A stretch of 53,880 bases of DNA, from assembly GCA_017614375.1 (NCBI GenBank), contig JAGABZ010000010.1, positions 1 through 53,880 of the forward strand. Reading direction: 5' to 3'. Below are positions 48,818 to 53,880 of this stretch, one piece after another. This stretch comes from Spirochaetales bacterium. GTDB taxonomy: Bacteria; Spirochaetota; Spirochaetia; Sphaerochaetales; Sphaerochaetaceae. The notes below the pieces were generated by a model that worked only from the letters and a program-made list of their open reading frames with translations, was not told the DNA's origin and made no database searches. Position 1 is the first letter of the stretch; the number at the start of each line of letters is the position of its first letter. The translations under genes and the position numbers were made by a program.

Positions 48818-51106
48818 ATCGTCTTTCTCCTCGTTTTTTGTTTTCTTCTTCAACGGCCGGTCCCGACCGGGGTCGTCGACCTTGACCAGATTCAGCCTGA
48901 GGGCGTTCATGCATACGCAGAAACTCGACAGGCTCATCGCCAGCGCCCCGTACATCGGTTTCATGCTCAGTCCGTACACTCCCATGGCCAGCGGGATGCA
49001 GACGGCGTTGTAGAAGAACGCCCAGAAAAGGTTCTGATGGATGTTGCGGATGGTGCGGCGGCTGATTCTGATCGCGGCGGGCACATCGCAGAGGTTGCTG
49101 TTGACCAGGACGATGTCCGCCGCGTCGATTGCCACATCGGTGCCGGCCCCTATGGCCATGCCGACGTCGGCGCGGACCAGGGACGGGGCGTCGTTGATTC
49201 CGTCGCCGACCATCGCGATTTTGCCCTTTTGCTTCAGCGCGCGGATTGCGGCCTCCTTGCCCTCGGGAAGGATGCCGGCCAGGACCCGGTCGACCCCGAC
49301 CTGGGAACCGATTGCCCCGGCAGTCCTGCTGTTGTCTCCGGTGAGCATCACGACCTCCAGACCCAGACCGTGCAGCTGTCTGACGGCTTCAACGGCGTCG
49401 TCTTTTATCGTATCGGCCACGGCAATCAGCCCGATAACCTTTCCTCCGTGCGCGAACACCAGAGGAGTACGTCCCTTCTCCGAAAGAGCGACGGCCCTTT
49501 GTCTGAGATCTTCAGGAATATCGCAGAGGCCGGCTATGTAATCCACGCTGCCGCCGACGAGGCTTTCACCCTCCAGGACAGTCATCAGGCCGTGGCCGGG
49601 CAGGGCCTGAAAATCCCCGGTCTCAAGAGTCGCAATCGACTCCGAGGCGGCGCGTTCGGTTACAGCCCGGGCCAGAGGATGCTCGCTGTGCTTCTCAAGC
49701 GATGCGGCCAACGCAAGCAATTCCGACTCTTTCACACCATCGGCGGGAATCAGGTCGGTGACCTCCGGCCTGCCCTTTGTGACGGTCCCGGTCTTGTCCA
49801 GGGCGACAACGGATACCCTTCCGGCCTCCTCAAGGGCTGCTGCAGTCTTGAACAGGATCCCGTGGCGTGCCCCCAGACCGTTTCCGACCATGATGGCAAC
49901 CGGGGTCGCAAGCCCCAGCGCGCAGGGGCAGCTGATGACCAGTACGGTCACCGCCCGGGCAAAGGCAAAGCTGAATTCCCGTCCGGCAATCAGCCACCCG
50001 GCCAGGGTCAGAACCGAGACAACGATGACCGCAGGAACGAAAACACCTGAAACTCTATCGGCGATTCTGCCGATCGGGGCCTTTGTTGCAGCCGCATCGG
50101 ACACCGTGCGGATTATCTGGGCCAGGGTTGTATCCTCACCCACACGGGTTGCACGGCAGGTGATGAAGCCGCCTGTGTTGATTGTAGCGGCACTGACCCT
50201 GTCACCCGGGGATTTGTCCACCGGGATGCTCTCCCCGGTGAGGGCGGCCTCGTTGACCGCGGTGTGTCCGCTTTCGACAACACCGTCTACGGGTATGCTT
50301 TCCCCAGGACGCACCGTAAACAGGTCACCAACGGCCACTTCTCCGATTTCCACTTCGGTCTCGGTGCCGTCGCGCAGGACCACGGCTGTCTGAGGAGTCA
50401 GCCTGATCAGGCTCTTAAGCGCGTCGGTGGTCCTGCCTTTTGACCGGGCCTCGAGAAGTTTGCCGATTGTAATCAGCGTAGGTATCATCGCGGCCGACTC
50501 GAAGTAAAGGCCCATCGACAGACGCTCCGCGCCCTGGATATCACCATCACCGATGGCGGCGACCATCATGAAGAGAACGGCCAGCGAATAGCAGAAACTC
50601 GCCGTCGAGCCCAGGGCCACCAGGCTGTCCATGTTCGGGCTGAGCCTGAACAGCGTCCTGAACCCGCTGACGAAGAAATGGCTGTTGATTATCATCACCG
50701 ATGCGGCCAGAATCATCTGGACCAGGGCGCAGAACACCGGATTGTCAAAGACCGGCGGCAACGGCCAGCCGAGCATCATGTGCCCCATGGTGATGTACAT
50801 CAGGCACAGCAGGATTCCGGCAGATGCAACCAAGCGCCTGAAAAGAACAGGCGAACGGGTGTCCTCCAGTTCCGGTTCCGGGGATCCGGGTCTGCCGGTT
50901 CCGCCCTGTCCGGCAACGGAGGCGCCGTAGCCGGCCTTTTTCACCGCGTCAATAATCGCGGCGTCAGAGGCGCTGCCCTCAATGCCCATCGAATTCGTCA
51001 GCAGGCTGACGCTGCAGGAACTCACACCCTCCACGGCGCCGACGGCCTTTTCGACCCTGGCGCTGCAGGCGGCGCAACTCATTCCCGTGACGTTGAACTT
51101 TCTCAT
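48608..51106 (-). CDS. copA: copper-translocating P1B-type ATPase with N- and C-terminal HMA domains
   Basis: An 832-residue Cu(+) exporter. N-terminal HMA with MSCAAC (residues 9-14); A-domain LTGES; CPC in [11 protein letters not shown] within TM6; DKTGT phosphorylation site; [19 protein letters not shown]. After the last TM pair and a Lys-rich linker comes an additional HMA domain at 764-832 with MMCMHC. C-terminal metal-binding domains are unusual in CopA. This one looks like a fused CopZ chaperone and begins with its own Met and Shine-Dalgarno. The ATG overlaps the stop of the outer-membrane protein gene as TGATG. Confidence 0.94.
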   Translation of the reverse strand: MRKFNVTGMSCAACSARVEKAVGAVEGVSSCSVSLLTNSMGIEGSASDAAIIDAVKKAGYGASVAGQGGTGRPGSPEPELEDTRSPVLFRRLVASAGILLCLMYITMGHMMLGWPLPPVFDNPVFCALVQMILAASVMIINSHFFVSGFRTLFRLSPNMDSLVALGSTASFCYSLAVLFMMVAAIGDGDIQGAERLSMGLYFESAAMIPTLITIGKLLEARSKGRTTDALKSLIRLTPQTAVVLRDGTETEVEIGEVAVGDLFTVRPGESIPVDGVVESGHTAVNEAALTGESIPVDKSPGDRVSAATINTGGFITCRATRVGEDTTLAQIIRTVSDAAATKAPIGRIADRVSGVFVPAVIVVSVLTLAGWLIAGREFSFAFARAVTVLVISCPCALGLATPVAIMVGNGLGARHGILFKTAAALEEAGRVSVVALDKTGTVTKGRPEVTDLIPADGVKESELLALAASLEKHSEHPLARAVTERAASESIATLETGDFQALPGHGLMTVLEGESLVGGSVDYIAGLCDIPEDLRQRAVALSEKGRTPLVFAHGGKVIGLIAVADTIKDDAVEAVRQLHGLGLEVVMLTGDNSRTAGAIGSQVGVDRVLAGILPEGKEAAIRALKQKGKIAMVGDGINDAPSLVRADVGMAIGAGTDVAIDAADIVLVNSNLCDVPAAIRISRRTIRNIHQNLFWAFFYNAVCIPLAMGVYGLSMKPMYGALAMSLSSFCVCMNALRLNLVKVDDPGRDRPLKKKTKNEEKDDMKTVLKIEGMMCMHCEMRVKKALEAVQGVREAVVSHETGTAEVSLSSAVPAQTLKKAVEDQGYKVLSVE

Positions 51107-52821
51107 CAGTCCGCCAGTCTTTCGTACGCCAGCCGGAACACGTCGACTGTAAAGCCGATTGTAGCCTGGAGGCTGTCAAATACGGCACCCTGGCTGTTCC
51201 GGTAGTTCCAGGCGTGCTGCCAACGGACCTTGGCGACAAGGTCAACCGCGTCAAACAGCTTGGCGGAACCCTCCAGGGACAGGGTAAGCCTGTGCTCCGG
51301 CACATCGTCACCCAGACAGAACGGGCTCAGCGCGTTGAGATACGCTGCGCAGTCCTCCTGATAGGTCGGCGAGGAGGAGTCGAAGATGTCTTGCCCGAGA
51401 AGCAGATACTGCTGATTCCATGCGTTGTAGCTTCCCGTGGCACGGTACCTGCCCCAGAAACCGATTGTCCAGTCGGCGGCGCAGTACGAGGCACCCAGTT
51501 GCAGCGCGACGCTGTCGGGTCCGATTTCGTGCCCCATCCAGGCCATGTCGCTGATGTTCCAGTACGGGTTGCCCACCAGGAAATCCTGGTCGTAATAGTG
51601 CTCCGTATCCTCTCCGCTCCGGCCGTGGATTTCCTTGAGATAGCAGACCGGAGAAGTGTAGATTCCCTCCATGTAGGCTCCGAGAACACCGCCGCCGGCC
51701 ATCCAGTGCCCGCTGACCCCGGCCAGCATACCGTAGGCGTTCGGGGGTGAGGTCTCGGGATGGTCCCCGATTTCGCCTGTGAACTGGAACTGGTCGAGCA
51801 GGAACTGCAACGACAGCTGGATTCCTCCGCCCGTGGCGACGGTTACATCACCGCCGAAATAGTTGTTGCAGTTGTTGTCGAATGTGAACAGATTGTGCAG
51901 GATCATGAAGGGGCTGAGGGTTCTCGGGTCGGTCAGGACGCTGGTGCCGTACTGAAGCATGCCCTCATAGATCGAGACAGCCAGGAAGCTTGTCACCGCC
52001 AGTGAGAGCCGGTGGTTCACCACCATCTGCTCAGGCATTTTGAACGAATAGTCCCCGACCTCCTGCGGGTCGTCCCCTCTGTTCACCCCGAAGGCGATAA
52101 ATGTCATATCGTAGGCAATCGGGTACGTGACGGCGCTGAACTTCAGGTAGTCCTGGCTGATCAGGTTGTCGCTGATTCCGAGGTTCCCCGAGTTGCCGTT
52201 TCCCATGCTGAGCTTGTCCCGGCCGATCTGGAGGTTCAGGATCTTCCCGCCCAGCGAACCGTAGGTGAAGTACGGGCTGTGGACTTCCTTGTCACCGACA
52301 AACGGATGGCTGAGGGCGAGGTTTTTGTTTCTGAATTCATAGGAATCGTTTTCCATCCTGTCGAGTTGGAACATGGCGGTGAAGGACTCACCGAAGTACA
52401 CCTGTGAGCGGACCCCGTATACCGGAAGCCGGTCCTTGAGCGGCCATGCGTAGTCCCAACGCCCGGGGTTGCCGGTCGGATAGGAGTTGGCGTATCCCTG
52501 ACCTCCGGCGTAGACGGACAGGTCGATCCCGATTTCATCATAGGAGAAGTCCCTGCCCGTACTCTCCAGCGCCGCCACCAGACCCGAATACAGGGCCCGC
52601 GCATCGGAATCGAGCCGGCCGGTGTCGACCTTGGAAAGCAGGTTCAGAAGCTGGTCTCCGGTTACCGGATACATGGGATCCAGACCGGAGGTTCCCGCCA
52701 TGGCCCTCAGGGCCAGATAAAGCTGGACCTCGGGGCTGTTTTGGGCATATGTGGTCTGATTTGCCCAGAGGGCAAAAACGAGGACGGCCCAGAGGGCCAG
52801 AACTGTCAGAAAGCGTTTCAT
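51106..52821 (-). CDS. outer-membrane beta-barrel protein (Wzi/capsule-assembly-like)
   Basis: 571 residues. A signal peptide ([20 protein letters not shown]) precedes a helical N-terminal region (30-95) and a long series of amphipathic strands ending in aromatic-alternating segments, typical of an outer-membrane barrel. [21 protein letters not shown] and [19 protein letters not shown] recall the Wzi-family barrel. Substrate unknown. Its TGATG coupling to copA suggests a shared role in metal efflux or envelope stress. There is no close Shine-Dalgarno (AAGGA is 12 nt away). The -10 of a good promoter ends 6 nt before the ATG. Confidence 0.7.
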   Translation of the reverse strand: MKRFLTVLALWAVLVFALWANQTTYAQNSPEVQLYLALRAMAGTSGLDPMYPVTGDQLLNLLSKVDTGRLDSDARALYSGLVAALESTGRDFSYDEIGIDLSVYAGGQGYANSYPTGNPGRWDYAWPLKDRLPVYGVRSQVYFGESFTAMFQLDRMENDSYEFRNKNLALSHPFVGDKEVHSPYFTYGSLGGKILNLQIGRDKLSMGNGNSGNLGISDNLISQDYLKFSAVTYPIAYDMTFIAFGVNRGDDPQEVGDYSFKMPEQMVVNHRLSLAVTSFLAVSIYEGMLQYGTSVLTDPRTLSPFMILHNLFTFDNNCNNYFGGDVTVATGGGIQLSLQFLLDQFQFTGEIGDHPETSPPNAYGMLAGVSGHWMAGGGVLGAYMEGIYTSPVCYLKEIHGRSGEDTEHYYDQDFLVGNPYWNISDMAWMGHEIGPDSVALQLGASYCAADWTIGFWGRYRATGSYNAWNQQYLLLGQDIFDSSSPTYQEDCAAYLNALSPFCLGDDVPEHRLTLSLEGSAKLFDAVDLVAKVRWQHAWNYRNSQGAVFDSLQATIGFTVDVFRLAYERLAD

Positions 52822-52827
52822 GGAACC

Positions 52828-52856
52828 ATTATCCTTTGCCCGCCGCGGCAGGTCAA
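52828..52856 (-). promoter_or_regulatory. promoter of the OMP-copA operon, leaderless type
   Basis: TTGACC, 17-bp spacer, GATAAT; six bases then the ATG at 52821. The GC-rich spacer CCGCGGCGGG could carry a metalloregulator site (compare the long-spacer CueR targets), but no clear palindrome is seen. Confidence 0.55.
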
Positions 52857-52928
52857 GGACTCACAAGGTCATGGACGTTGCAAGGCAGATTGTGAATCTG
52901 TAAAGGAATCCGGCATTGCAGAAAATTG

Positions 52929-52963
52929 TTTACATATTCGTCAAAATGGTTTATTTTTAAACC
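52929..52963 (+). promoter_or_regulatory. promoter and inverted-repeat operator of the abiE pair
   Basis: TTTACA, 17-bp spacer, TATTTT. The inverted repeat GGTTTA-TTTT-TAAACC (52948-52963) overlaps the -10. AbiEi antitoxins are known to autoregulate by binding inverted repeats in their promoter. Confidence 0.5.
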
Positions 52964-52982
52964 GTATTGGTGGAAATTTAAA

Positions 52983-53747
52983 ATGAATATCTACTTTGAA
53001 ATGATGAAACATCCTGTTTTCTCCATAGACGACCTTTCCGGGTATTACAGCAACCACGAGTCCGCACGTACTGCTGTAAAGGCCCTTGTGAAGAAAGGCT
53101 TGGCGGTCAAGATCCGGAGCAATATGTACACATGCATCAGCGGAGAGTCTGGTGCACCTGTGGCCAATCGTTTCCAGATTGCCAGCAGTATCACTCCGAC
53201 CTCATGCGTTTCGCATCATTCGGCCTTTGAGTACTACGGAATCATGAATCAGATTTATTACGATGTCTATGTCTCCTCTCTGTCTTCATTCCGAGATTTC
53301 TCCTTTGACGGATATTCATATCACTGCATTAAGACAGATTTTGTGGATGAGATAGATACACCTGAATACAGCGGAGGAATCCGGGTCACCTCTCTTGAAC
53401 GTACAGTCATAGACAGCATAAAGAGCATGGACAAGATAACAGGAACTGAGGAATTGATTGAAATCCTTCAGATCTGCCCGAAGCTTGATGAGGACAAGTT
53501 GAAGAAGTGCATCTCCCTCTACGGCAATCAGTTTCTCTGGCAGAAAACGGGCTTCTTTCTATCAATGTTCAAAGAACGCCTTGGCATTTCCGATGAATTC
53601 CTGAACATCTGCAAGCAACAGTCAGGAAAGAGCCATCGCTATATCTCCTCCGATATCTACAAAGGAAAGTATGATTCCGATTGGCAACTGGTGGTATCGG
53701 AAAAGACCTTTGACTACAAGCAGGAGGTGAAAGATGAGGACATTTGA
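52983..53747 (+). CDS. abiEi: AbiEi-type antitoxin of a type IV toxin-antitoxin system
   Basis: 254 residues. An N-terminal winged helix (FSIDDLSGYYSNHESARTAVKALVKKGLAVKIRSNMYTC) is followed by the AbiEi core (SSITPTSCVSHHSAFEYYGI, VTSLERTVIDSIK). The antitoxin represses its promoter and counteracts the toxin without binding it directly (type IV). The start at 52983 is where the family N-terminus begins; the ribosome binding site is weak (GGTGGA). AT-rich composition unlike the core genes suggests acquisition. Overlaps the toxin gene by 14 bp. Confidence 0.88.
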   Translation: MNIYFEMMKHPVFSIDDLSGYYSNHESARTAVKALVKKGLAVKIRSNMYTCISGESGAPVANRFQIASSITPTSCVSHHSAFEYYGIMNQIYYDVYVSSLSSFRDFSFDGYSYHCIKTDFVDEIDTPEYSGGIRVTSLERTVIDSIKSMDKITGTEELIEILQICPKLDEDKLKKCISLYGNQFLWQKTGFFLSMFKERLGISDEFLNICKQQSGKSHRYISSDIYKGKYDSDWQLVVSEKTFDYKQEVKDEDI

Positions 53748-53880
53748 CAAATCGGAGCTTGGCAGGATTGCAAGGCAATACGGATTTGTGCGCGACACAT
53801 TCGAGAAAGTGATCCGTCTGACTGACATTCTCAGATTCATCAACAAGGACGGTTATCTGAGCGAGCACCTGATACTCAAA
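53734..53880 (+). CDS. abiEii: AbiEii-type nucleotidyltransferase toxin, N-terminus only
   Basis: The first 49 codons (MRTFDKSELGRIARQYGFVRDTF...SEHLILK) match the helical N-terminus of AbiEii/AbiGii toxins, just before the GGTxLN nucleotide-binding motif expected beyond the right edge. CAGGAGGTG lies 4-5 nt before the ATG. AbiEii toxins are GTP-binding nucleotidyltransferases giving phage-abortive or bacteriostatic effects. Gene truncated by the window. Confidence 0.82.
   Translation, partial: MRTFDKSELGRIARQYGFVRDTFEKVIRLTDILRFINKDGYLSEHLILK

Noticed and set aside
48608-51106. Frameshift or gene fusion error producing the C-terminal HMA of CopA
   Set aside because: The frame is continuous with a plausible charged linker, and the domain motif is intact. 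I keep it as a genuine fusion.

Overview
The window is a GC-rich bacterial chromosome segment with AT-rich accessory DNA at both ends. The likely host is an anaerobic, host- or rumen-associated spirochaete of the Treponema/Sphaerochaeta type. This is inferred from lipoproteins and an outer-membrane beta-barrel, a short L25 without a CTC domain, a treponeme-like short NFACT protein, carbamate kinase, ferredoxin-linked 2-oxoacid oxidoreductase, and many genes and one riboswitch of Firmicute flavour. The phylum is an inference and no 16S gene is present.

Layout. 1-400: end of an AAA ATPase gene, a 33-bp tandem repeat and a broken tRNA-Ala(GGC). 422-4258: acyltransferase-like protein, small hypothetical, Ala/Glu coiled-coil protein, SLC13-type permease; then a HAD phosphatase (to 5085). 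5232-7203: OmpR-type two-component system. 7241-10965: tRNA-Asn and two related lipoproteins, one a complete 5'-nucleotidase. 11170-15303: small basic protein, yidD, udk, recQ-like helicase, galK. 15281-23098 (minus): the housekeeping series SMUG1-type glycosylase, ispE, tRNA-Gln, rplY, pth, tilS, ftsH, lepA. 23216-26132: two fold-type-II PLP enzymes and tRNA-Leu. 26176-28449: secreted protein, carbamate kinase, rpsU. 28612-31879 (minus): acyl-CoA synthetase, YhbY and a serine-palmitoyltransferase-like enzyme. 32040-36941 (plus): folC, NFACT protein, MEMO-like protein, membrane protein. 36947-44662 (minus): the T-box operon. 44693-48537 (minus): two odd proteins of acyl/branched-chain metabolism. 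48608-52821 (minus): outer-membrane protein plus copper ATPase. 52983-end: AbiE toxin-antitoxin pair.

The most striking system is the minus-strand operon 44662-36947. A complete T-box leader with an apparent AUC (isoleucine) specifier precedes an XRE-cupin-acyl-CoA synthetase fusion of the ACSM type, then a nitrilase-family hydrolase, a branched-chain aminotransferase, a P-loop ATPase and a four-subunit VOR/KOR 2-oxoacid:ferredoxin oxidoreductase. A T-box turns genes on when tRNA is uncharged. I therefore read the operon as salvage of branched-chain volatile fatty acids into amino acids: activation, reductive carboxylation, transamination. It is less likely to serve amino-acid fermentation. 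Just upstream lie an isopropylmalate-synthase-like protein that has lost its metal-site residues and a TIM-barrel/AMP-ligase fusion.

Other patterns run across the window. Seven genes have a sigma70-like -10 hexamer only 6-7 nt before the start codon and no Shine-Dalgarno sequence, which predicts leaderless mRNAs. A 45-bp piece of tRNA-Leu(CAG) sits in frame inside a threonine-synthase-like gene 250 bp away. Stop/start overlaps of the form TGATG recur in operons.
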